A stretch of 64,000 nt of DNA from Diplosphaera chodatii (Eukaryota > Chlorophyta > Trebouxiophyceae > Prasiolales > Stichococcaceae), in contig JAALGY010000039.1 of the NCBI GenBank assembly GCA_032358165.1, forward strand, positions 558,001 through 622,000, written 5' to 3'. Position numbers and translations under genes: made by a program. Position 1 is the stretch's first letter; each line of letters begins with the position of its first letter. The notes below the pieces were generated by a model. That model searched no databases and was not told the DNA's origin. It saw only the letters and a list, made by a program, of their open reading frames with translations. Below are positions 23,133 to 35,400 of this stretch, piece by piece.

Positions 23133-26100
23133 CTACAAGGCAACTTTCTGACAAATGCATGATGTCATCAAGGGATCAGCCAACAGGTCTGCCACCTGGC
23201 TGAGCATGCAGGTGGTCCAGTAACCATGCCCCACGCAGGGCGGGAAATGGTGTGCAGCTACAGGTGCAGAGCTAGCTTCCCAGTTGATTTTCCGGGCTGC
23301 CCATGCGCAATACAGAGGTCGCTTCACTGCAATGGTGATGTTCTGTTGCAGATAGTTGATGGCAGCACAGACGCGGACCTGATGTGGCGGAGGCAGCGGC
23401 GGCTGCACCGCCGGCCCGTGCCTCCCCCGGACCCTGCACCTGGTTGAAGCCCTGCGCGCCGCAGGAGGTGGTCTGGATGGCTGCCACGGCCGCGTCGTAC
23501 GCCGCCTTTGCCGCCGGATCTGCACGGGGGGGCACTGCAAGGTGGACTGCAGTGAGCCAGCACCGCAGAAGGTACGTTGCCCTTTGACCACAGCAGGATA
23601 TACTTTGCAGTACCTTCCCATCGCAGCCATGAAATGAAATCTTGTGCACCGCGACAATGTGCACTGAATACAAAACTCACCACTAGTGAGTTCAAGCGCA
23701 TTGCGCGCTGCCACGATGCCAATCTGCGCCGCCAGGCAGTTGCCCGCCTGTGAGTAATGCTGATCAAGTGAGCTGGAGCTCCGTTTGCTGTTGTGTGCAT
23801 GCACACTCATGACATCATGACTTGCATGGGCGTCCTATGTGACTTCGGGTCCACTTTGCACAGCCCACTCATCTTGAGCCACCGCAGGCTGCAGTGCTGA
23901 CCTGCTGCAGCTGCCATGCACTACTTGTGCACTGTAGAGGGTGATGATGCTTTTACATGAGAAAAGCCCCACGGACGTGCAGATTGAACGCGTGCCATTG
24001 CAGTCGACAATCATGCCCGCAGACCTGCGGAATTGCGCCCACATGCATGCACCTGCCCAGGCTGCACAGCCTGATTGTGCCAATTCTGGCATGCTGCTGG
24101 TGCCCTGAAGGCCAGTGCAGGTGCTAATGGCGTCGGTGGCCTAGCAGTTGCATAAGCCTGTGATGCTCAGATGTGCACCTGCGCATGCTGAACCGCCTCG
24201 GTGCAGGCGTCCTTGACCTGCTGCACTGGGTTGGGGGCGACGCCAGCCGATGCTGTGACGCCGCCCGCCGAAGCGGTGGCGCCTCCGGGTCCCGCAGACG
24301 CACTCGCTGCAGATCTGTACAGCAAGTCAGTTGGCAGAACAAGCAGTATTGAGTAGGAAGACAAAGTTGTGTGAACAGTGCATGTCAACCCTGAGGGCTA
24401 CATATATTGCCAGCTCGTGCATTCTGTGGTCTTGGTCTGTAAGCCGGTCAGCATGAAGGGTGACCTGAAAGGTGGACCCACCTTGCATAAGGCGGCGGCC
24501 ATTGATTGCCAAATTGTTGGTCGCACCCTGGGGTAGACTGTCTGCACGGCATCGCTTTGCAGCAAGCACGTCCTGTGCCGTCATGATTGCTTCCGCCAAA
24601 GCAGAGTCTGCATGACGAATCCATGCATGCCGGTGAGGACACAATGTGATGCCAGAGCAGCGTCAGCTGCACGCTTCAGGATGAGCTACAGCAGGACCAT
24701 CTGATGAGCATGGGTTCCACGAACAGAGACGCCAGTTCTTTCATCGGAGGCAATGAGCGATGTAGACTGCAGGAACAGCATGTCGTTGTAGGATGTCTTG
24801 CAACATACATACATCTGCACATTGGCAGCACTGGATGCCTAGCAGAAGTACCACATTTCTTAGTCATGTGCTTGAAGGCTCGTTTTCACAATCCATTCGC
24901 ACTTGAGCCAGCGTTGGGGCTGCTCTCCGCCAGGTTCAGCGCAGTCAGCGCCTGTGGGCAGTTGCCGGCGTTGGCGGCGGCCGTGGCGCCCTGGGCTGCT
25001 GCAATGGCATCTCGGTTAGATATGGAGAACATCTGGAGCAGGCGGCGGCCTGCAGCGCGCAACATGGGAGTGCGCATCTTAGCCCGCGGCATACCGGTGC
25101 ACCCAGAGACGCTGCTGAAGCGTACAGACCAACCTGGTCTTGCTCGTGCATGCTAGCAGCAGGGCAAGCCAGCGGCATGCACTGTCAACAATGTTGGAAG
25201 CTGTGCTACTGAGATATTCTCTTCAAGTTTGAAATCAGGCAATGGCAACCTTGCAGCTTGCGGCCCATAACGAAGCGTGGGGACTTGGCAGACTGCAGGC
25301 TGGCCACTGCTGACGGCTGCAGCACCAGAATAGGCCGCTGCGGGCAGCCGGCGGCATCGACCATGCTCAGTGCGTCCGTCACAAGCCGCAGCTCTTTCGT
25401 GTCTGCGCATGTCACAAATTGTCGTGAGCTGCAGTGGACCGACTGCCCATCATGAAGTCTCCCACACTGTCCAAGACTCCCAAGCGCAGCTGTGCATCAT
25501 GATATGGAAGCAGAGACTTGCGTCCAGATTGGATAAGCCGCATGTGCGTTGCTGAACCGTTTCTGACATCGACACCGAAAAGCCTGAACTACCTGGAGCT
25601 GTCAGGATGCAGGGCAACCTGCACTGGGTCCGCACCTCCCGTCTGGATGGCGCTCGCAGCCGCACGGCGCAGGTCGGACGTCGCCGTGTCGCAGTCCCGC
25701 TGCTGCGCGGCCGAGATGGCCGCCCGGGCGGACGAGTCGGACACCAGGGACGCAGCGTCGGCGGCCGGCCCCGGCGCCGGCGGCAGCGCTGTCACCAGTA
25801 GGCTGCGGCCTGGCCAGGCAGCAGGATGGCACAGTGAGCGTGCTCTGCTCTACTCTGCTGTGCAGTGCTCAGCACTGCTGAGTGGCACTATGCGGCAAAT
25901 GACCAGCAGGCTATCTTGGCCCAAAACGTGCAAGATTGTGTGGCATTCCTTAAGACGCCACAGCACTCCTCAGAGCAGCCGATGCGGGATGTCCAGCGTT
26001 GTCCAGCACTGTGACCTTGAATGAGCGGCGAGACAAGCTCAGATGCAGCATGAGCTGACACCAGGGTCGTTCGTGCCTTGGCAGGGGACCGGCAGTGCAG

Positions 26101-26855
26101 TCATTGAAGGTGCCATCAAAAGGCTGCGGCGGCGGTCGTCAGCGGGACCGGCCACACTGCCGGAGCACGCCGAGCTGGACTCAAGGGCCAGGTATGCATT
26201 GTTGACCTCCTGCGCTGTTTCGGTGTCGCCTGCATGCCGCACAGGTGATCAACTAACAATGGCGCGTGATTTGCTCATGCCAGCATGCAGCATGTTGTGA
26301 GGACGGCGTGCAGCCGTGAGTCACATACCATACATCTCGCGATGTTGCTAGTGTTTCATGATTCCACTGATATGTCGTACCCGGTACTCTGCTGCTGGTT
26401 GCTGTTGCTTGCTGCAGGGCCTTGCTTGCCTCCGCACACTTGCCCTGGGCAGATGTGACATCCCACTGAGGGCCCCCGGTGGCGGAATGACACACAAAGG
26501 ATGCTATGCAGGCGTCAGGCCCCGTGCAGCAGATATGCTCGTGCCTGGATCAGAAAGGCAATGGCCTGCTGCGCTGCTGCCGCTGCTGCTGCAGCATCTG
26601 CACTTCTGGTAACTGGCACCTGCAGCGTATGTCGGCCTGCAGTGCAGCCAAGGTCTAAGCTCATCAAAAGGCTACAATGTGACGGCGATTCGTCTCAAGG
26701 CATAAAGTGCGTGACGACTGGCTCATAGGCCGGTGTCTCATGCACAAAATGCTCGAATGCTGTGAGTCAATCCCACCAGCCCAGCTCTCAGCGGTGCTGC
26801 TTCGCATGCACAGGACCACGCATGCAAGAACGGGCAGCAGTCTGCCGAGCTGCAT
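23133..26855 (-). CDS. Helical-array gene 1: secreted protein built from repeated Ala-rich, Cys-containing helical exons
   Basis: Twelve minus-strand exons: 26777-26855, 26545-26636, 26381-26444, 26062-26229, 25636-25809, 25250-25402, 24903-25049, 24482-24607, 24179-24306, 23681-23747, 23379-23519, 23133-23326; about 510 aa. Exon 1 is a signal peptide (LGRLLPVLACVVLCM), phase 1. Exon 2 starts GRHTLQVPVTRSAD. About seven or eight units of 40-55 aa follow, most on a single phase 1-1 exon, with the loose pattern D-x-A-x-x-A-I-x-x-A-x-x-x-D/N-C-x-x-A-x-x-x-L. Examples are SSARAAISAAQQRDCDTA, DAIAAAQGATAAANAGNC and AAYDAAVAAIQTTSC. R-x-LLQ-type motifs recur at exon edges (GRRLLQ, GRRLMQ, GRKLQ). 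Every junction keeps frame; exon 2 needs a GC-AG donor (CAG|GCACGA). No known family recognised. ATG 26888 is an alternative start. Confidence 0.6.
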
Positions 26856-27292
26856 GCTCCTGGCTGAGCTGTCAAGCAGGCGAAACATCTCCTGTCAGGT
26901 CCTGTCTGACCATGTACAATTTGCCATTGGTGCAATCGGCATGCAGCGCCACGGAGGGTCTTGGCAGCACGCAGCAGAGGCGCATGAGGCGGTGCCTTCG
27001 CCTACAAAAGCACATGCTGCGCCACCTGGGCAGCAACGTGTGTCGCAATGCTGACAGCTGGCTTGCAGTCTCCCACCCAGCTGTCTCAGGGTTATAGGGT
27101 TTGCCTTGGACGAGCATTGGTGGTTGTCCTCACGGCACTGAGGGCGTAGGAACGAACCTCTCACAGACACGCCACCTGCACATGCGACACCTATTCACAA
27201 CGGGTCATCACATGGTCCGCAGACTGATTTTCTGGCGGCAGCCCAGGCTGGAGCCGAAGGTGCCTATATGCCTCAGGTGCAGATATCTTATT

Positions 27293-27493
27293 TCATAGTA
27301 AATCTGGCACCCCGGCCCTGATCTGCGCAGATCGCCTGCTATCCTCGTCATGCTTGGGTTTAGGTACGAGGAACAGCCTATCCGAGTGTGCATTCGCACT
27401 GGAAGCTGAAGCTTGCTGCTGCTGCACATTCTGCTGATGCGCGCACACATCGAGCAGCATCAGCAAAGCTGAAAAATCAGCGATGCGGTCGAC
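27293..27493 (-). CDS. Orphan Gln-rich C-terminal exon
   Basis: After an acceptor (CTGCGCAG) the minus strand encodes 66 aa and a stop (VDRIADFSALLMLLDV, then NVQQQQASASSANAHSD, then KPKHDEDSRRSAQIRAG). It resembles the Gln-rich last exon of helical-array gene 3, which has the same order of a short helix, a Q run and an acidic D-E-D/D-T-D segment. I could not find upstream exons that join it, so it may be a relic of a lost array member. Confidence 0.3.
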   Translation of the reverse strand, partial: VDRIADFSALLMLLDVCAHQQNVQQQQASASSANAHSDRLFLVPKPKHDEDSRRSAQIRAGVPDLL

Positions 27494-27739
27494 CTGCGCA
27501 GGAGCTCTTTGGCTGGTGCCTTTGGCAGCCTTTGGGCTGCTGATTCTATCAAGTGGCTGCCAGGCTGGTGGTGTTGACCAGAATCCTCGTGTACGCGGCC
27601 AGCAGTCAATGCATAGCTCCTGCCTGTATGTTGACCAGTGACAAAATGTCCGGCTACTATAGTGCCGTCAGGCTTGCAGATATGCATTGCAGCAACTCAT
27701 GCTGACTTCTCATCAAACTGTAGAAGTGTGTTCTTGCAG

Positions 27740-28289
27740 CTGGGGCAGCCATGTGATGGGAGCCAAGCAGACTGCTCCCCGACAGGCAACTTCAAAAGCG
27801 CCATCGCGGTGAGCCCAGCCCCACAGCAGCATATCTTGTGGAGATAAGGTTGAGCCTGCGTCGAATGCTTGCCTCTGCACCGCTGCCTTGTGCTGACGCT
27901 GCGTCTGAGCTGACCACTGAAAAGCACTGATTCATTTGCGCTTGAATGCCACTCCGCAGGAGAACCTCTACTGTGACTACGTTGAGGAGGTCGATGGGCT
28001 TACATGCTGCCTGGCGCAGGCAATTGGGGACAATCTGGAGGTGCACTTGTGCTATGCTTTCGTATTTCAAAGGAGCGCCAAGCATCTGCTTGGTGCATTC
28101 AGCACTGGTTTCTCTCTCTGGTCATCACAGGTTGTGCCAATCACATGGGAACTGCGTTGCTGGCTTGCTCACCATTGATCACTTACCCTTTGTGACACCC
28201 TGCTTTGCCTGCAGTTGCTGGGCTGCGAGGACGACTTCCAGTGCTGCGGTGCTCTGCTCTGCAACGGCAACGGACAGTGTTTTGCCTAG
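27740..28289 (+). CDS. Cysteine-rich secreted protein, C-terminal exons, knottin-like spacing
   Basis: Three phase-0 exons: 27740-27808, 27960-27989, 28215-28289. They give LGQPCDGSQADCSPTGN.., ENLYCDYVEE and LLGCEDDFQCCGALLC-NGNGQCFA-stop. The eight cysteines, ending C-x8-C-x5-CC-x4-C-x5-C, match inhibitor-cystine-knot spacing. I did not find a convincing signal-peptide exon. The frame is open upstream to ATG 27638, so the N-terminus is incomplete. Proteins of this spacing in other eukaryotes are secreted and disulfide-bonded; the role here cannot be told. The exons lie on the plus strand between two minus-strand genes. Confidence 0.5.
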
Positions 28290-30181
28290 CATCCCAGCCT
28301 ATGTCTGATGCATCATCTAGATGCGAGGTCTCGCATCTAGAAATCAGGGTTGCAGCAGGGCTACATTGGGACGGTTCCACTGGATCGATGTTGACGTGGT
28401 GCAAGGCTGAAAAGTCAAAGCCCTGGCTAGAGTGTGACACACTTAAGCCTTGCTCTGGCAGCAGCATGTTTATCTGCCTGCGATATATTTTCAGGCCTTG
28501 CTCGCATATGCATGCTACCGATTTTGTTTAAGAAACAGGGTTTTCTGGCAGAAGTGGTAATTTTGGCGATGTGTATTTCAGAAGTATAGAATTGCAGTCT
28601 GCTGCAGGTGTGGTGTTGACGTTGCAGCAAGCAGGAACACAAGGCAAGGTTGCGTAGCTCAAGGTGGCAGGTCTGTGCTGCCGGCAGGCTGCAGGCTGTG
28701 TGACGGCGGTCCTGCTGCGTTGCTGTCAAGGGTCCCAGTTTAGTGGCAATGCAGGCAAGGATCGAGCTGGAAAATGACAGTGTTGAGACACGTGCATGTG
28801 AAGTGCTGCAGCACATGTCCGCGGTGCCATGCTTCAGCAGCTCTGACACCACGCCAAGGTGCGGCAGAGAATGGCATTCAGATCAGGATGCTCAGACCAC
28901 GGCTGGCTAGCAGCTGCTGAGGGTGTGCACAATGCAGCTTTGACAGAACCACCCAAGCTCCCGGTCAGCTGAATGCCCGTATGACTGGTGTTGTATGAAG
29001 ACCTTGCGGTCACTCCCGCGCTGACCCTGCGTATCATGCCCTGAGTTGCACTGGCATGCTGATCCCATTTGCCCTGCAACAATTCTGCGGACCAGCAGCC
29101 TCACAGGGCATGCATTGCTAGTGCTGCAGCCGACATCGCCTGGGTGTGTTAGATGCAGTCAGCTGCGTATGAAGTGAAGCTGCAGGTGAGCTCCACCTTA
29201 CTTGTGTGAGTTTTGCAACCTGTGGTCGAAGTGCTTGCAACAGTGTTGTGCACCCTTAGGCGGGTGACGGGTCAGCGGCCGGCAGAGTGGCCCTGATGTC
29301 TGTAGGTGCTGTCTTTGACGGCACGGCAGCACAGAGCAGCACAGCAACTGGGCTCAGCACGATGCAGCTGCGCTGCGGTGCCGATCGCCGTAATGTGGCA
29401 CTGCTTTCCCCAGTACGTCCTAACGAACCCCTGCGCAGTCACCTGCTTCAACGACCTCCACTGCCTTTGCTTGCGGAATGGCCAGCCGTTGGCGAACCGT
29501 TCTGACGGGTGCCTGCACAGCTGAGCAGGTGAGCTCCTGGACACGACATTGCCGGCAGCAGTAGGCAGAGGCAGCAGGTGGGAACCTCATGTTGATGCAT
29601 TCGGCTGTGCAAGGCCAGCCGCTTTCCTCGAAACAAGCTCGAGCTGGCTGTCGTCAAGGTGTCGACAGTAACACGATGCATCTGCAGGTGTCGGATCAGT
29701 AGTACAACGTCATGCATGCTGCAGAGCTGAGCGGCGTCCGGCGCCATGAAGCGTGCCGCCGGAGCGCGCACCATCCATCCACAAACCAGCAACTGCAAAT
29801 GCTGTGGTTCCGCCACCAGCAAGCATGACAGAGCAAATGGACCACACAATGTATGGGGCCTCTCGTCATTGTCTGGCACGAAGTGAAGCTGCCAGCATTG
29901 GGCAGTTGACGGCCATGCAGCAGTCAATGCCAACCGTTGAACATTTTGTATGTCAGCCTCTACACCTGGCGCAAATCAGCACTGCAATGCATCAAAGCTG
30001 CGCAGAACATACATTGATGTGGTGCACACATGTGCAGCGCATCACCATCGCACAGTCAACACAACCAGTTGCACTACTACACAAACATCGTACAAGTGCC
30101 CACAGCTGTCTTGTCATTAATACAGCACAGAATGCACGACCTTGATGTCATTGCTTCATTTGGCCTGCATCTAAGAGCACT
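28290..30181. other. Mostly non-coding interval
   Basis: Apart from the small cysteine-rich exon near 29,420-29,524, I see only short ORFs without splice partners or motifs. It separates the plus-strand cysteine-rich exons from the minus-strand PAN/Apple gene. Confidence 0.4.
29420..29524 (+). CDS. Small cysteine-rich terminal exon
   Basis: After a CTTTCCCCAG acceptor the plus strand encodes YVLTNPCAVTCFNDLHCLCL, then RNGQPLANRSDGCLHS and a stop. Five closely spaced cysteines suggest a secreted disulfide-rich peptide. Upstream coding sequence is not resolved (a frame from ATG 29306 is open but lacks a signal peptide). Low certainty. Confidence 0.25.
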   Translation, partial: LTNPCAVTCFNDLHCLCLRNGQPLANRSDGCLHS

Positions 30182-31343
30182 TCATGGGACGCCCACTGTG
30201 ATGTTGCCACCCCGAAAGGCCGTGCCCAGCATGGGGTCGACCAGTGGGCCATTAACGGTCTCGTAGAAGCAGTCGCCTGCGCGGTTCCACACGACGGCCT
30301 TGCAGGAGACCCCGCCTGAACCAATGAGTGATATGACTGCACAAATTCTGCAGCAGTCGTTGATGTCGTCGACATTTCTTTCCATGCCAAGGTCGCCGCC
30401 AAGTGGGGCGCGTCTGTTGATGATGTCCTTGCCCATCACTGTGTTTGAACAGCCTGCAGTGCAGCATGCGATCATCAACAAAATCAGTGACCGTGCCGGT
30501 CATGTCGGGCTGCGAAGCATCATGTTAGGATGGTTGTTGCCTCAGACTTCCCAAGATGAGTCCATCGCAGCTGTGAGCAGTTCCCAGCACGAAAGGCAGG
30601 ATCACGAATAAAGCACATTGTAGATGCATACCAGCTACAGATCGTGTGTATTCAAAGCTATGTGAAGTTAGCATACCTCTGTTGGTTTGTTTGCCAGACG
30701 ATGGCATCTTCCCTGTCTTGCCTGCCTGCTTGCCGAAATCCCCGGCAATCTCTTCTCTGATGTCCTGTTCGAGCTCCTCTGCAAAGTCATCTTCTAGCTG
30801 CTTTGAGAAATCCACCTTGCCATTTTGTAGCAGAGCACGTGCAGGACCTTCGTACCCATCGGTTTGCTTGCCTGCAGCAACACCACTTATATGTTGAGTA
30901 GCTGACCGCAGGGTGCGATGCAAAGCATTACGTATTTCGTGCATCGGCAGTGCTGCCAGCTGCCCGATGTGAACCTGCGGTGGCTAGGAACGTGGCACAG
31001 TGCACAATAAGGTGTCACAGTGTGATACTAAACTTGACGGCAATCTGGCTACCTCCATTGGTAAGCACGACCTTCAACTTGTCTGTATCAGAATCAGCAC
31101 ATACCAGGGACGTGTAACCTGCAATCACGCTATCACGCAAGCACTCAGCAGCCTTGAACTCGGTCACTGCTCCACACTGCCAGCACGGAATATTCCGCCG
31201 TTGTGATCGATCACAGCAGCATTGCACGCCTGCGTACTGACGACACCAACGTGCATGTCGGGCATATGCACACTGGTCCTGAGCGCACCACACGCAGCCA
31301 CAATCAGAAGCAGGCACAAAGCCAGGCTCCTAAAGACAGCCAT
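30182..31343 (-). CDS. Secreted PAN/Apple-like protein, copy 2
   Basis: Four minus-strand exons, all joined in phase 1: 31289-31343, 31053-31229, 30677-30871, 30182-30453; 232 aa. Exon 1 is a signal peptide (MAVFRSLALCLLLIVAAC). Exon 2 is cysteine-rich (VQCCCDRS, CWQCGAV) and continues AAECLRDSVIAGYTSLVC. Exon 3 is a charged coil (ARALLQNGKVDFSKQ then ELEQDIREEIAGDF). Exon 4 holds a PAN/Apple-like domain (GKDIINRRAPLGGD, NDCCRICA, CKAVVWNRAGDCFY, NGPLVDP), ending in a stop. The CC-x-x-C...CKAVVWN...CF spacing is typical of PAN/Apple folds that bind protein or carbohydrate. Relative to the copy at 42,426 it has a seven-residue insertion after CCRIC. Adhesion or ligand binding is inferred only. 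Confidence 0.65.
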
Positions 31344-32400
31344 GTTGCAGACGGATGCACCACGGTGCCGGCAGCTCCTCGATCGGGCGGCAGTTGCTGT
31401 GCTGGCCAAAAGACACGCGACACGTTTATTTAACCCTTTTGTGCACCCTGGGAACGTCACGCACACAACATGTTAACCAGCAGCTTCTGAAACGATGCCT
31501 CCTGTGAGTATTGGTGACGATTCCTTGTAATCTGTGGGATCACGCGAGTCTGCACCATCATGGGCACGCATTTATCAGCAGCACATCTGGATCGATGGAT
31601 TATTGCAGAATGAGCCCGATAACAGTCGAGCCGTCAATATAATCACATCTGGACGGAGAGGCAAGCCGGTGACCTGCATGTCAGCCTCTGATCTGCTTTT
31701 TGGTTCGCTGAAGTGGTTAGTGCCCGTTGCCGGTGTTAGCACTGGTTTCAATGAGACGGTGCTAGCTGGCAAACGACTTTGGTTTGATTTCGGCACCGCT
31801 TTCACACCCGACGATGGTAAGGGTACCAGGGTGAGTGCACGGCACTCGGCTCACGAACGCGCGGCCCGATCGTCTGGAGCAGCATCAAACAAACTGAAAC
31901 ATGTTTTATTCACACAATAAAAAGCAAGAGCGGCGGCAGTGCCCGGCACAACATGTGCCATACGATACCAGACAAACGGCGACTCACGTCTGGTATATTC
32001 CTGCCATTGCTGTGCCGCACTGCTGCACACGGAAGCGGTGGACATACCGTTCATGACATAACTAACATTAGGCATTGGCAAGATGTTCATTATTGATGTT
32101 GCACACTCAGGTTTATACACACTTGATAAGAGCAATTTCCAAAGGCAGCGTCAGCAGCACACCAAGAAGGAAGGGCTGCATTCGATGAATGTTTCTGCAG
32201 GACGCTACTGTTATTATTAAGACTAATTGCATAATCAAAGCAGCATCTTTGTGTACATTATGACAACATTGCAAGTCCAACAACTGCAGCCGTGCTGAAT
32301 TTTCTGCTTGCCGACACCTTTCGATACAAGCCTGTTGCGCAGCCATCAGCCAGTGATGCAACTCGTCTGGCCAGCAGATAGACATGGCTCCACTGTGTGG
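31344..32400. other. Interval with one isolated coding-looking exon
   Basis: Between the PAN/Apple gene and Hint gene 3, the plus strand holds an open frame (about 31,580-31,830) ending at a good GTGAGTGC donor. It encodes RAVNIITSGRRGKPVTC and LAGKRLWFDFGTAFTPDD. No partner exon was found before or after, so it may be a relic. The rest of the interval shows nothing I can support. Confidence 0.3.
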
Positions 32401-35400
32401 CTAGGGTGTGCCCTGCCGCTTGAAGGCGGCAGGCCCCGCAGCAGCCGCAACTACAGACATCCCAACGCCGCCCATTGCCATGGCAACCTGAGCCAGCGTC
32501 AGGCGGTTGATCCAGTCGGCCAGCAGGATGTTGTTGAGCTTGTCCTGGGCGCGCCCGCCAATCAGGAGGTACTGGAAGTAGAAGGGCCTCAGAACAACCT
32601 GTTCATTGCAAGTTTCAGTGCCCTCAATTGGCGCTCTGCATTTCTGCAGTGAATATTGTAACTGCACACCACGATCTTGCGAGGCTTGACCGCAGTTCGT
32701 GCAGCAGCTGATGCGCGTACACTGCGTGCAAATACTGTCCTGCTTGAGAGCAGGCCCAGCCGTCAGCATGAATTGTACGACGCACAAATGAACACATGCA
32801 CAGACCTGGTATGCAACGGGAAGCAGGTGAGTGATATGCGGCGCAAAGCGCTGCACCGGGTCGTCCAGAAACCAGTCGCTGTGGCAGGACGCCAGAACGC
32901 CGTCCACGATGATCTGGCCACCCTGCGGCACACGCAATGACGTGGGTATGTTGATTTGCAGAGCGGCCAGTCTGCAACATTTCCATTATCAGCAGCGCGG
33001 TCCAGGGAGCAGACGTTGACACATTAATGCATGGCTGCATGTTGATGTCAGGTAGTATACACTGTTTCGAGTAGTGCTTTTGGACATGTTGAACAGCCAC
33101 AGGCGCGTGCACTGTGCTCCTAGCCTCCTACCTTGGTGTATGGGTTGAAGGCACCCTGCTCCATTGCGATGCGCTTGGCGATGACAGTGCTGGCTGATGG
33201 CATGCCGTTGACCACCGTGGTCAGCACATCGCCTGGCTGCACATCCTGGGCGTACGTGTTGACGGCAGCTGCAGTAGTAGCATTTGCGGCCACGGGGATG
33301 AAGTGGCGGGCGCTCAGGGACAGCTTCGCTTCAGGGCCGCCGGCGGCCTGCCGCACAGACAGCTCGATGACGGGCAACGAGGCGGCGGCATTGCGATGGC
33401 CAAACATGTACACCTGCACCACGTACATACAATCAAATCGAGCAGAGGATACGTTTGCTGCAGTTCCTGAAATGTACTTGTGTGACAAAGACGCGGCTCA
33501 CAAGAACTGTGCTTTAGCTAAGGGACACTGTTCCATAAGGCAGCCCTGTCGGGGTGACAGCAGACTCAGTTGTACATGATAACAGCACTGTGAGGCACCA
33601 GCATCGCACCGACTCATAGACAACGGAACCGTGGGGGTTCACGGTGAGCACCCGGTCTCCCACCTGCATATCGATGGCAATACAACTTTGCAGTCAGGTA
33701 CTGATCATGCGATATGATGAAGTGTACAGCACCAGGTATTGCAGCTATTGCCTCAGTCAGTGTTGCACATGCACAACTGCAATGATGCACCCACCAGCAG
33801 GTCTTTCATGGCGACCAGGCCACGGCCTTGCACCTCTGCTTTTGCGTTCCCGGGAAAGCAATTTTCGTTGATCTGTTGACATGATGCACACCAGTTTATT
33901 GAGCTGTTCCGCATCACTGCGGCAGTGCAGCAATAGGTGCAGCATTGTTGGTAGTGCACTCCAAGTGTCTGACTGCTCAAGAAGGATAGATGCACAACGC
34001 ACAGGTGCAGAGCATGCAACCCACATTCGTGCAGACGCAGGACTGCAGACAGCCGCCACAGTTGGTATTGCCGCCGTCCTGCAGCAGGCGCCTGGTGCCG
34101 TCCTGGCTGTCGTTGCTGGGCCCGCCGGCAGCCTTTCCCATGGATTCTTTTCCGCCTGTGTCCTTGCCAGTGGTGTCCTTCCCGCTGCTGGCGTCCTTGC
34201 CGCCAGCATTCTGCTTACCTCCGGGCTGTGATCCGTTGGTCCGCCGCCGGACTTCATCATCAGAGTAGTAGATGTAACAGATGCCAGGTGGTGCGTTGTT
34301 GCCACAAACCACCTGGAAAGAAGGTGACTGGTCATCGACCATTGCGGATCACCCCGTTCCACTCTGCCATATGACACAACATCCTCACGCCCGACAACAC
34401 GGCATGCCAGTACGCCGGGGCAGATGCTGCATCAGCAGACGCGAAACAAAAGCTACCAACTGTGAAGCGCAAAGTCACTAGACCAGGGGTCACTACAGCA
34501 TGAGAACCAGGGTGTCAGCAACAGCGACTCACCGCCACTTTGGTGTTTGCAAGTGCCTTGCCGCCGCTGGCATCAAACAGATTCTCGCTGGCGCCACTGC
34601 CGCACCCGCTGCTAGCCCGTAGCTGCATCACACCAGCACACTTGCAACTCAACACCCGTGCAGCTGTCATGTCATCTTTGCTGACCAGAAAATGCTGAAA
34701 GCCCACATGCCGGCTCAGTGACTTTGAAGCTGTAAATATACGTGGCAGCAGCAGGTTACAAGATAGAAGAGGCAATGCATCTGATGTTCTAATGCTCACC
34801 TGGAATGTATAGTCTTGGGTTCGGTTCCTGGAGTTGGTGACGGCTGCCTGGAACTTGCGCACTCCATTCGAAATCATCCTGCACACCTTTGCCACATTGG
34901 ACGCCGGCACGCTTCCTGCAATGCAAACATCAAGCTGGGATTTTGACAATGTGGCAATCGAGGTTTCGCGTTCAAAGCCACTGTAGGGGCGCTGCACTTG
35001 CATATCTGGGCAGCATGGGTTGCGTACCAAAGAACTGCACACGGTTGCCCGTCTCGGCAAGAAGAGAGCCTGCTTCTGGCTGCCAGCAGGACACCACAGG
35101 CAGCATTAGCCATGCACGACGCTGGGACGCAGCAGGTCAGCAGGCAGAACACATGCCCACATACAGGTTACTTCCGCTCATCACACGTCTGTCCACTTGC
35201 ACATGCATCAGGGACTTTTTCAGGACGAGGACTGAGCAGATGCTTTCATGCACCTCTGAGTTGGATGTCAACCCAGTGGGTGTGTCGACAGTGATCCTGA
35301 GGTCGGTGGCGGACTTTCCTGCCTTGCCATCACTCTGGCCCTCAGATTTGCCGACTGCCTTGCCATCGCTTTCGCCCTCAGATTTGCCGACCGCCTTGCC

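Noticed and set aside
26537..26640. Plus-strand signal-peptide-like frame (MACCAAAAAAAASALLV)
   Set aside because: It arises from the antisense of the Ala codons of helical-array gene 1, exon 2.
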